Positions 1-5,041 of a stretch of 5,505 bases of DNA are shown here, in pieces. The notes beneath the pieces were generated by a model. The model made no database searches and was not told the DNA's origin. It saw only the letters and a program-made list of their open reading frames with translations. The stretch is from JAVBKB01 sp031554275 (GTDB lineage Bacteria > Bacillota > Bacilli > JARBTR01). A program made the translations under genes and the position numbers. The stretch spans positions 1 through 5,505 of the forward strand of contig JAVBKB010000053.1 of NCBI GenBank assembly GCA_031554275.1, read 5' to 3'. How positions within the stretch are numbered: the stretch's first letter is position 1; each line of letters opens with the position of its first letter.

Positions 1-2
1 TG

Positions 3-335
3 GGGTATTGGTTGTATACTTTCCGAAAAACAAAAAGAGCAGTGACAACTTTAAGTGAACAAGAATTTGTTGCGAATTACCGAAAGGGTCAGATTATTGA
101 TTTACGTGAAGCGAACGTTTTCAAAACTGGTCACATATTGGGTGCAAGAAATATACCCAACTCACAGCTTAAACTCTATATCAATGGTTTAAGAAAAGAT
201 CAATCAATTTACCTTTATTGTCAAAATCAAATGCAGAGCCAGCGTGCCGCATTGCAATTGCACAAAGCAGGGTTTACAGACTTGTACCAATTGCAGGGTG
301 GTTTCAAAAAATGGACAGGCAAGATTAAGAAATAA
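3..335 (+). CDS. yqhL: YqhL-like rhodanese-domain protein, 5' end outside the window
   Basis: Single rhodanese (sulfurtransferase-like) domain, probably tethered to the membrane. The frame is open to the left edge (Gly-Tyr-Trp before the TTG at 12). In Bacillus YqhL (about 126 aa) a hydrophobic N-terminal helix sits there, so the TTG at 12 is probably an internal Leu and the start lies upstream. Counting from that TTG, visible marks are IIDLRE (28-33), GHILGARNIP (40-49), the active-site region YLYC with Cys70 (codon 219-221), and the C-terminal LYQLQGGFKKWTGKIK, typical of YqhL. The loop after Cys reads QNQMQS, where many rhodaneses have a Gly and an Arg (CxxGxRS-like). The nucleophile is kept but the usual anion-cradling residues are changed, so sulfur-transfer activity is uncertain. 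A strong terminator follows directly. Family assignment is confident; the physiological substrate is unknown. Confidence 0.88.
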   Translation, partial: GYWLYTFRKTKRAVTTLSEQEFVANYRKGQIIDLREANVFKTGHILGARNIPNSQLKLYINGLRKDQSIYLYCQNQMQSQRAALQLHKAGFTDLYQLQGGFKKWTGKIKK

Positions 336-351
336 TATCAGTATGAACAAA

Positions 352-400
352 AGCTGGAACATAAGTAGATGAGAATCTGCTTTGTTCCAGCTATTTTTTT
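352..400 (+). terminator. Rho-independent terminator of the rhodanese gene, possibly bidirectional
   Basis: AGCTGGAACA (352-361) pairs perfectly with TGTTCCAGCT (383-392). The stem continues inward as AGTAGAT (364-370) with ATCTGCT (375-381, one G-U pair) around a GAGA loop, with T362 bulged. A run of seven T (394-400) follows. It lies 17 bp after the rhodanese stop. Read from the minus strand the hairpin is followed by TTTTGTT, so it may also stop the convergent regulator/membrane-protein operon that ends at 487. Confidence 0.9.
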
Positions 401-486
401 GAGACGGTAACTTTGCAATTTCTCACTTATCCTAGTTGTCGTTAGAATTTAAAAGTACCACAAAACCTATTTATTCCAAATTAGTC

Positions 487-942
487 TTATGAATATTTTT
501 TTGTAATAAGTGCAAGGCAAGTAAACAAAGTAATCTCGACAAACACCAAAACTGCAAATAATGTGATAGTTACGATTTGATTATAGAAACCTGAAACAAC
601 AATCGCAATTGTCATTGTAATGAAAAAAATAAACATGGTTAGCATCGTGGTTTGAGAAGTTATTAACAATGATCGTTCATCATTTTCTTTTATCTGCAAT
701 TCTCGTAACTTTACTGGCTGATTGAGTACCTTAATATATTTAACAACGAAGACTAGTCCCAAAATAGCGATTCCCATAAAGATGCCGATTTGGAGTCCAC
801 CAATAAAACTCTTTGCATGCGATATCGAATCCGCTTGTCTGATTTTATTCCATATCAGCACGAAACTTGCGATAAAGCTGACTACTGTAAAACTCCCAAT
901 GATCCAAATTCTTTTTCTTAATTTCAACTTGAAATTATCCAT
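487..942 (-). CDS. Four-helix membrane protein paired with an XRE regulator (DUF2178-like)
   Basis: Predicted 151-aa integral membrane protein of unknown function. I chose the ATG at 942 over the in-frame ATG at 981. It has a GGAGG-type ribosome binding site 7 nt upstream, and its start overlaps the end of the regulator gene by 8 bp, typical of translational coupling. Four hydrophobic segments lie near residues 12-31, 46-70, 100-119 and 123-146. The first is preceded by a basic N-terminus (KLKLRKR), suggesting both ends are cytoplasmic. Between helices 2 and 3 is a charged loop with KENDERSLLI (85-94). Such a KDER-like loop before a helix pair is typical of small Bacillales membrane proteins co-transcribed with YozG-type HTH regulators, some annotated DUF2178. 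It may sense or act with the regulator; that is inferred from linkage only. Family naming is tentative, membrane topology more secure. Confidence 0.75.
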   Translation of the reverse strand: MDNFKLKLRKRIWIIGSFTVVSFIASFVLIWNKIRQADSISHAKSFIGGLQIGIFMGIAILGLVFVVKYIKVLNQPVKLRELQIKENDERSLLITSQTTMLTMFIFFITMTIAIVVSGFYNQIVTITLFAVLVFVEITLFTCLALITKKYS

Positions 943-1153
943 TTGCACCCTCCACTTCTGAAAAATCAAATATATCTTCAATCGCTAAATCAAAATACTT
1001 TGCAATCTTATAAGCCAATATCAATGACGCTGTGTATTTCTCTACTTCGAGCGAGGTAATTGTCTGCCTCGTCACACCAACTGCTTGAGCTAGCTCTTCC
1101 TGCGAAATTCGATGCTGTTTGCGGAGCTCATGAATTCTGGTTTTCACCGCCAT
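935..1153 (-). CDS. Small XRE/Cro-family HTH transcriptional regulator
   Basis: A 72-aa single-domain DNA-binding protein. Residues 7-62 form a compact five-helix HTH_3 fold: IHELRKQHRISQEELAQ (helices 1-2), AVGVTRQTITSLEVEKYT (turn and recognition helix, about 24-41), then LILAYKIAKYFDLAIEDIF, the usual closing helix motif (LALKIAKVF-VEDIF). There is no effector domain, so any signal probably comes through its partner membrane protein. The ATG at 1153 is the conventional start, but GGGGG ends only 1 nt before it. The GTG at 1147, two codons on, would be about 7 nt from the same purine run and gives a normal MKTRIHELRK start. A longer frame to 1222 crosses the operator and is rejected. A perfect palindrome overlaps its promoter, suggesting autorepression. 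First gene of a two-gene operon. Confidence 0.88.
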   Translation of the reverse strand: MAVKTRIHELRKQHRISQEELAQAVGVTRQTITSLEVEKYTASLILAYKIAKYFDLAIEDIFDFSEVEGANG

Positions 1154-1181
1154 TCCCCCTTTTACAATTTTAATCAAAAAA

Positions 1182-1220
1182 GCAAAGTAAACTATACAAT
1201 AATAGTATAGTTTACTTTGC
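1182..1220. promoter_or_regulatory. Perfect 16-bp inverted repeat, probable operator
   Basis: GCAAAGTAAACTATAC (1182-1197) is repeated exactly in inverse orientation at 1205-1220, with a 7-nt AT-only spacer (AATAATA). The dyad covers the -10 box, most of the promoter spacer and the expected start point of the regulator gene. A transcript starting near 1197 would carry only one arm, so this is better read as a DNA-binding site for a dimeric protein than as an RNA hairpin or terminator. The adjacent XRE regulator is the obvious candidate ligand (inferred). Confidence 0.8.
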
Positions 1221-1232
1221 AATAAATGTCAA
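1204..1232 (-). promoter_or_regulatory. Sigma-A-type promoter of the regulator/membrane-protein operon
   Basis: On the minus strand a consensus -35 TTGACA (1232-1227) and -10 TATACT (1209-1204, five of six consensus bases) are separated by exactly 17 bp. The expected start near 1197 gives a leader of about 45 nt before the ATG at 1153. The -10 box and spacer lie inside the perfect inverted repeat at 1182-1220, so binding there should block RNA polymerase. Confidence 0.82.
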
Positions 1233-1274
1233 TTTAACATTGCTTTTGCTTTGTAACCCTGATGTCCATCGAAT

Positions 1275-1308
1275 AGAGCAAGCTGGACATTATTAACCCA
1301 GTTGCTCT
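1275..1308. other. Hairpin at the 3' end of murB without a T-run
   Basis: AGAGCAA-CTGG (1275-1286, G1282 bulged) pairs with CCAGTTGCTCT (1298-1308) around an 11-nt loop. It overlaps the last codons and stop of murB. An alternative stem, ATGTCCA (1262-1268) with TGGACAT (1284-1290), shares bases 1284-1286 and cannot form together with it. Neither is followed by a T-run on the minus strand. It may be a 3' stabilising structure or weak terminator; no better terminator is visible between murB and the next promoter. Confidence 0.4.
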
Positions 1309-2195
1309 ACTTCTGTTTTCAATTCCACATTGTATGCGGCTTTAACTTCCTTTTGCACATGGGCAATTAGATTCCAAACATCTGCAGCAGTTGCACCACC
1401 TGCATTCACAATGAAGTTACCGTGCATTTCAGAAACCTTCGCTCCACCAATACTGAATCCCTTTAAACCAAGTTCTTCAATCAATCTTCCTGCGTGTAGG
1501 GGCAAGGGGTTTCGAAAAACGCTCCCTGCACAAGGCTTGTTATAAGGCTGTGTGTCTTTGCGATAGTTCTTGTTGGCAAGAATTCGCTCACTGATTTCCT
1601 CTGGAATGCCAGTGGCTAAATCCAAAATGCATTCTAGTACAACTCCAGGGCGCGCTTTCTGTAGGATTGATGTACGATAACTGTATTGCATTTCGGATGT
1701 GGTCAACCATTTCATTTCGCCATCATCAAAGAGCACATGTACCTTTTGTAGAATCCTTGACATATCGGAGCCATGGGCACCTGCATTCATGTAGACTGCT
1801 CCCCCAATTGATCCAGGGATTCCTGCTGCAAACTCCAGTCCCGTTAGTCCCCTTTTCCCTGCTAATGATGCCAAAGTCACGATCGAATGCCCTGCTCCTA
1901 CATGCACCTTGCAGCCTTCAAATTCTACATGTGCCAATCCCTTACCAATATGAATGATGACACCTGGATAACCTGCGTCTCCAACTAATAAATTCGACCC
2001 TCTACCAATTACACGATAAGGGATACTGGCATCCTTGGTCAGTTGAATGATCGTTCGTATATCTGACATTGTATTTGGTTCAATGATAACACGGGCAGGT
2101 CCTCCAATTTTCATTGTAGTATATCCTGCCAATGATTCATTTTCTTTTATCACACCGACTTGATGTGCTTTTAACTGATCAATTAGTTTTTTCAA
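1293..2195 (-). CDS. murB: UDP-N-acetylenolpyruvoylglucosamine reductase MurB
   Basis: Cytoplasmic FAD enzyme that reduces UDP-GlcNAc-enolpyruvate to UDP-MurNAc with NADPH, the second committed step of peptidoglycan precursor synthesis. At 300 aa it has the normal length for Bacillales. FAD-binding marks are YTTMKIGGPAR (25-35), RVIGRGSNLLVGD (61-73) and EFAAGIPGSIGGAVYMNAGA (121-140). YSYRTSIL (171-178), AGSVFRNP (223-230, proton-donor Ser225) and the terminal TEV (Glu295) supply the expected catalytic residues. AGRLIEELGLKG and VSEMHGNFIVN complete the C-terminal domain. The YSYR motif without the long E. coli-type insertion fits the short type II form. The start is TTG at 2195, with AGGAG 8 nt upstream; no ATG fits better. 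It lies 65 bp after spoVE on the same strand and probably shares its transcript. It may be a second, sporulation-dedicated copy, since murG is missing here. Confidence 0.96.
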   Translation of the reverse strand: MKKLIDQLKAHQVGVIKENESLAGYTTMKIGGPARVIIEPNTMSDIRTIIQLTKDASIPYRVIGRGSNLLVGDAGYPGVIIHIGKGLAHVEFEGCKVHVGAGHSIVTLASLAGKRGLTGLEFAAGIPGSIGGAVYMNAGAHGSDMSRILQKVHVLFDDGEMKWLTTSEMQYSYRTSILQKARPGVVLECILDLATGIPEEISERILANKNYRKDTQPYNKPCAGSVFRNPLPLHAGRLIEELGLKGFSIGGAKVSEMHGNFIVNAGGATAADVWNLIAHVQKEVKAAYNVELKTEVEQLG

Positions 2196-2260
2196 TTCAA
2201 ATACTCCTAATAGTAATTAGATACCCTTTTATAATAAATGATTTCGACCATTTCTCAAAA

Positions 2261-3361
2261 TTAAATTTTCGCATGCCGACTGATATTCAATAATATTCCA
2301 ACTGCCATCAATGTAAGCGTGAGTGAGGAACCACCATAACTTAGAAATGGCAAGGTGATGCCAGTAACAGGAATCAGGCCAGTAACGACTGACACATTAA
2401 TCATTACTTGGATTGCAATCATTGAAATCACACCCGCAGCGAGCAGACTACCAAATAGGTCTGGAGCACCTAAAGCGATTTTGATTCCTCTCCACAAAAG
2501 GATAAAGAATAATATCAGAATAATCGTGCCACCAATGTAGCCTAGTTCCTCTGAAAGAATGGCAAAAATAAAGTCGGTTTGTGGTTCGGGTAAGTAGAAA
2601 AACTTCTGGCGGCTTTGTCCAAGTCCTAGTCCAAACAGACCTCCTGGACCAATCGCATACAAGGACTGAATGATTTGAAAGCCACTTCCCAATGGGTCCT
2701 TCCAAGGATCAAGATAAGAAGTTATTCGCTCCAATCGATATGGGGCAGATGCGACAAGCCCAACAAACCCGACCAGCCCTAACAAACCAAGCCCAGCAAA
2801 ATGTGTCATCCTAGCTCCAGCAATTAAGATAATGACTACTGCTGTGCCGAACATGACCGTACCTGTACCTAAATCTGGCTGTAGCATGATTAAACCAAAT
2901 GCTAGTATTGTCATTCCGAGCGTGGGTACTAGCCCTTTTGTAAAACTAGTAATGTTTTTTTGATGCTTTTCTAGATACTTTGCCAAAAAAAGAATCATTG
3001 CAAGCTTCATGAATTCTGATGGTTGAATCGAGAATGCACCCACTCCAATCCAACTTCTTGATCCGTTTCTTAAAGTACCAATTCCGGGAATCAGAACAAC
3101 AATCAATAGCAGAAAACAAATGATGATAATCGGTTTTGCATATTGTTTCCAAACCATATAGTCTACTCTTGAAATCAAGTACATTGCGATAACACCTACA
3201 ACAGCAAAAAGAGATTGTCTTTTGGCAAAATAGAACGCATCACCAAACTTGTAGTCGGCCCAAATCGCACTGGAACTATACACCATCACCAACCCGATGA
3301 TCAATATCGATATGATTGCAAAGATCAGAATTAAATCCGGAGACTTCTTATTTAACTGCAT
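2261..3361 (-). CDS. spoVE: SEDS-family peptidoglycan glycosyltransferase SpoVE
   Basis: Polytopic membrane enzyme that polymerises lipid II into glycan strands and works with a class B penicillin-binding protein. SpoVE is the SEDS paralogue needed for spore cortex synthesis in Bacillus. The 366 residues match the length I recall for B. subtilis SpoVE and are near-colinear with it, closer than to FtsW or RodA. About ten hydrophobic helices are visible. Key motifs are NGSRSWIGVG (99-108, Trp104 equivalent to the essential RodA Trp), SIQPSEFMKL (111-120), QPDLGTG (161-167), GLGQSRQKF (246-254), PEPQTDFIFAILSEELG (258-274, with Asp263 the SEDS catalytic Asp), TGLIPVTGITLPFLSYGGSS (327-346). The ATG at 3361 follows a modest AGGTG site. 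A candidate sigma-E promoter lies about 30 bp upstream and supports the sporulation role. FtsW is the alternative name, judged less likely. Confidence 0.93.
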   Translation of the reverse strand: MQLNKKSPDLILIFAIISILIIGLVMVYSSSAIWADYKFGDAFYFAKRQSLFAVVGVIAMYLISRVDYMVWKQYAKPIIIICFLLLIVVLIPGIGTLRNGSRSWIGVGAFSIQPSEFMKLAMILFLAKYLEKHQKNITSFTKGLVPTLGMTILAFGLIMLQPDLGTGTVMFGTAVVIILIAGARMTHFAGLGLLGLVGFVGLVASAPYRLERITSYLDPWKDPLGSGFQIIQSLYAIGPGGLFGLGLGQSRQKFFYLPEPQTDFIFAILSEELGYIGGTIILILFFILLWRGIKIALGAPDLFGSLLAAGVISMIAIQVMINVSVVTGLIPVTGITLPFLSYGGSSLTLTLMAVGILLNISRHAKI

Positions 3362-3396
3362 ATCTGCACCTACTTTATAACTTGTCTACTTCATAA

Positions 3397-3424
3397 AGTG
3401 TATGCGCAGGTTTGGAGAAAATGA
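3397..3424 (-). promoter_or_regulatory. Candidate sigma-E (sporulation mother-cell) promoter of spoVE
   Basis: On the minus strand, CATACACT (3404-3397) fits the B. subtilis sigma-E -10 consensus CATACAMT at every position. TCATTTT (3424-3418) fits the -35 consensus KMATATT at six of seven positions, with a 13-bp spacer, inside the usual 12-14 bp. The implied start near 3390 leaves a leader of about 30 nt. B. subtilis spoVE is known to be sigma-E dependent. No comparable sigma-A promoter was seen; TATAAA at 3374-3379 is too close to the ATG and lacks a -35. Confidence 0.68.
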
Positions 3425-3562
3425 GTTCGTTGATTGAGTATTGATTCAGACCCTTGTTAAAAATCGAGAATAAGATTTGCCGAATAAAAATCAGGAATTG
3501 TCTAACAAACAATTTTCGGCAAAGGTAATTTGGAAAGAATAGAATTTATTTGCGTGATTTAT
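3425..3562. other. Noncoding stretch upstream of spoVE
   Basis: No credible coding frame is visible on either strand. Its only structured content is the inverted repeat at 3476-3523; the rest is AT-rich. Together with the MITE-like element and the region to 3931 it forms the roughly 570-bp gap between the divergent spoVE and DUF1697 genes. Confidence 0.6.
3476..3523. repeat. 48-bp nested inverted repeat
   Basis: TTTGCCGAA (3476-3484) pairs perfectly with TTCGGCAAA (3515-3523). Inside it AATTGT (3496-3501) pairs with ACAATT (3509-3514), leaving an 11-nt bulge on the left side only. No T-run follows on either strand, so it is not a standard terminator. It lies about 70 bp upstream of the putative sigma-E promoter. 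It could be a protein site, a folded element or a remnant of a mobile sequence; function unknown. Confidence 0.5.
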
Positions 3563-3799
3563 TTTTCTGAAATATTTTATGAGAAAAATTAATTTTCTGA
3601 AAGGCTGTGCCTAAGAAAGTGTTTTTTTCCAATATAAATTGTGCACAAACTCAAATCATCAGAAACCCTGTCCTTGATATCCATGAAGCGAAAATTAGCA
3701 CCTCACTTCTTCGCTTACCAATTCTGTTGACCATTCAGGGTTTCTGATATTTCGAGTTGTCAACACTTCTTGAAGACACAGCCTTCTGAAATATTTCAT
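3563..3799. repeat. 18-bp direct repeat, second copy split by the MITE-like element
   Basis: TTTTCTGAAATATTTTAT (3563-3580) has a second copy formed by 3593-3602 plus 3792-3799 once the palindromic element and one duplicated 8-mer are removed. The reconstructed copy matches at 17 of 18 bases, with a 30-bp period between the two starts. This independently supports the insertion boundaries. Confidence 0.65.
3603..3783. mobile_element. 181-bp MITE-like palindromic element with 8-bp target duplication
   Basis: The ends are GGCTGTG (3603-3609) and CACAGCC (3777-3783). The terminal arms 3603-3623 and 3762-3783 are imperfect inverted repeats. Inner arms 3646-3670 and 3736-3760 match at 20 of 25 positions, including 13 perfect base pairs around CAGAAACCCTG. 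A small central hairpin (AAGCGAA 3686-3692 with TTCGCTT 3710-3716) sits in the loop. TTCTGAAA flanks both sides (3595-3602, 3784-3791). No transposase frame is present, so it would be non-autonomous and mobilised in trans. GG-starting ends and an 8-bp AT-rich duplication would fit an ISL3-like parent, but that is a guess. The left arm carries about 20 extra bases including the palindrome TTGTGCACAA (3639-3648). Confidence 0.7.
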
Positions 3800-3931
3800 A
3801 ATTCGTTTGTTTGGAATTTTTTCATCTTGCAATGAAAAAAATAACCAAGCGAAAATGGAAATTCCACTACAAATTGCCCTCGATTTTTAATGGTGAAACA
3901 GGATTCGCTCATTGACGAAAAGAGGTGCTAG

Positions 3932-3955
3932 ATGGATAATAAGCAAAAACGATGA
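3932..3955 (+). other. Possible 7-codon leader ORF ahead of the DUF1697 gene
   Basis: GAGGTG (3922-3927) lies 4 nt before an ATG opening MDNKQKR and a TGA (3953-3955). The TGA overlaps the GAGGA Shine-Dalgarno (3954-3958) of the DUF1697 gene starting at 3965. Ribosomes ending here would be placed to reinitiate on the next gene, so it may couple translation. It may equally be a chance ORF or the start of a decayed gene; there is no conservation evidence. Confidence 0.3.
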
Positions 3956-3964
3956 GGAAATCAA

Positions 3965-4492
3965 ATGAAAACTTTTGCAGCTTTTTTACGTGGAATTAAT
4001 GTTGGCAGAAGCCATAAAGTAAGCATGGCAGAACTCAAAGCTAGCTTTGAATCACTTGGGTTTGATAACGTGAAAACCTTCATCAACAGTGGTAATGTGA
4101 TCTTTTGTACAGAAACCCCTGCAGCACAGCTAGTGAAAATGATTGAAGAGAAATTAGTAATAGAATTCGGCTTTGATATACCTGTGATCATTCGTTCAGA
4201 AGTTGAATTAAAGCAATTGCTAGCAAAAATCCCGAATTCATATGACACCAGTAAAGTACATATTGCCTTTTCAAGTGCTTTAATCACTGATTTGCAAACA
4301 ACACTTCATGAAGCTGGCTTTGATGAAACTGATTTCACAATCGACGGGAAAAATCTATACCTGCAACTGCCAAATGGCGTATTAGAATCTGCCATCATTC
4401 AATTTCTATCGAAAAAGAAACTGACAGCAACCTCTACAATGAGGACGCTGAACACTGTAAATAAAGTTTATGCGTTAATCGGGAAAAATTGA
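3965..4492 (+). CDS. DUF1697 family protein
   Basis: A 175-aa soluble protein of the DUF1697 family (members usually about 180 aa), so apparently full length. The family signature is at the N-terminus: FAAFLRGINVGRSHKVSMAELK (4-25), then SLGFDNVKTFINSGNVIF (30-47), where SGNV is nearly invariant. The C-terminal part contains the conserved stretch around TSTMRTLNTVNKVYAL, and the chain ends in KN. Family members are widespread in Firmicutes and Actinobacteria, with no established biochemical role, so none is proposed. The ATG at 3965 has GAGGA 6-7 nt upstream. No convincing promoter was found between the MITE-like element and the gene. No terminator follows at once: an RCC1-gene remnant overlaps its 3' end from the other strand, and the next terminator on this strand is at 4807-4853. 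Confidence 0.9.
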   Translation: MKTFAAFLRGINVGRSHKVSMAELKASFESLGFDNVKTFINSGNVIFCTETPAAQLVKMIEEKLVIEFGFDIPVIIRSEVELKQLLAKIPNSYDTSKVHIAFSSALITDLQTTLHEAGFDETDFTIDGKNLYLQLPNGVLESAIIQFLSKKKLTATSTMRTLNTVNKVYALIGKN

Positions 4493-4798
4493 TAAGATTT
4501 TGCACCCTATTAATATTAGAGGACTTCTCATCTCACACATCGTGACATCCGCTGCAATCTTCATTGGTGTGGGATGGATGCCTGGTGTGTTCGTTCTTCC
4601 TGTCGCAAGTTCGGTAGCGAGCGATCCTGAACCACCATAGCCCCATACCCACGGATTGCCTTTGTCATCGAGCGCATAAGGGGTTCTTGCACTCACTTCA
4701 ATATGTTTGATGACTGTTCCCTCTGGCAGATTAACTGGTTTGAATAACGATGACCTCGTGATACTGCCATTTCAAAGTTGGCCAAGGTCATTGCTGAC
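4475..4798 (-). pseudogene. Remnant of an RCC1-repeat protein gene
   Basis: Reading the minus strand from 4798 gives VSNDLGQL, a TGA (4774-4772), then NGSITRSSLFKPVNLPEG, VIKHIEVSARTPYALDDKG and NPWVWGYGGSGSL. This follows the RCC1 repeat pattern (LGQLGNG, PV-LP-G, I--I--G, ALD--G-VWVWG, then PMKIAADV). RCC1 repeats fold as beta-propeller blades; in Bacillales they occur in long secreted or surface proteins. Only about one and a half repeats survive. The TGA replaces the expected Gly of LGQLG, a TAG (4801-4799) lies just upstream, and homology stops near 4540, after which the frame runs as unrelated sequence into the DUF1697 gene. A GTG at 4696 is the only in-frame start-like codon after the TGA; a short functional protein seems unlikely. 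Full RCC1 proteins have several repeats, so both ends are missing. Confidence 0.7.
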
Positions 4799-4806
4799 CT
4801 AAAGAA

Positions 4807-4853
4807 AATCCGTCCTGACAGCATTTTAATCCTGCCAGAGCGGATTCTTTTTT
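4807..4853 (+). terminator. Bidirectional-looking Rho-independent terminator
   Basis: AATCCG (4807-4812) pairs with CGGATT (4841-4846). After a 2x2 internal mismatch, CTGACAG (4815-4821) pairs with CTGCCAG (4832-4838) with one mismatch, around a 10-nt loop. Six T follow on the plus strand (4848-4853), and on the minus strand the stem runs into TTCTTT. It could end plus-strand transcription from the DUF1697 gene and minus-strand transcription from the right side. Confidence 0.65.
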
Positions 4854-4882
4854 GAAAAGTGATTTCTGTGGACTTGAAAGGA

Positions 4883-5041
4883 TTAATCTTTAAGCCACTT
4901 GTGAATATAGTACCTATTAAAACTACTGCTGATTTTAGTACGATAGTCCACTATGCTTCCTCGATTGATAGACCTGTAAGAATCTACGTCTGTAGTCCCA
5001 TCATCTTCCCACTTGTAGTATGGACAAATATTAACGGTCAG
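4883..5041 (-). pseudogene. Possible gene scrap, 52 codons without a start
   Basis: On the minus strand this frame reads YYKWEDDGTTDVDSYRS, then INRGSIVDYRTKISSS and HKWLKD before TAA (4885-4883). Its composition (Trp, Asp, Tyr, Gly) looks coding, but it begins right after a TAA with no ATG and no ribosome binding site. Its first codons overlap the end of the neighbouring minus-strand gene in another frame. It could be the 3' remnant of a decayed gene or chance. The opposite strand has a 69-codon open frame here with no ribosome binding site, which I consider weaker. No family recognised. Confidence 0.25.

Noticed and set aside
722..961. Plus-strand frame opposite the membrane protein
   Set aside because: It is the antisense of hydrophobic codons and has no ribosome binding site.
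943..981. Upstream ATG at 981 for the membrane protein
   Set aside because: It has no ribosome binding site and would overlap the regulator by 47 bp. The ATG at 942 has GGAGG at good spacing.
1154..1222. Longer start of the HTH regulator at 1222
   Set aside because: The extra residues are encoded by the operator and -10 region and are not HTH-like. Transcription should begin downstream of that start.
1330..1957. Plus-strand open frames opposite murB
   Set aside because: They are antisense shadows of a strongly supported gene, with no ribosome binding sites or recognisable domains.
2355..3152. Alternative frames within spoVE on both strands
   Set aside because: They are shadows of SpoVE codons without independent signals.
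3817..3840. A/T-only hairpin TTTTTTCAT / ATGAAAAAA considered as a terminator
   Set aside because: The 9-bp stem is almost all A-T and too weak. No gene ends nearby to need it.
3856..3866. 11-bp palindrome TGGAAATTCCA upstream of the DUF1697 gene
   Set aside because: It is short, AT-centred and isolated, with no promoter around it.
3425..3931. CRISPR array, tRNA or riboswitch in the long intergenic gap
   Set aside because: There are no regularly spaced repeats, no cloverleaf and no recognisable aptamer core. The structure is explained by the palindromic element and the inverted repeat.
3961..4287. Minus-strand frame opposite the DUF1697 gene
   Set aside because: It is antisense to a clear family member and has no initiation signal.
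4757..4855. Plus-strand frame reading KLAKVIADLKKIRPDS, which looks protein-like
   Set aside because: It is only 32 codons, has no start or ribosome binding site, and runs through the terminator hairpin and into RCC1 remnant sequence on the other strand. Probably chance.
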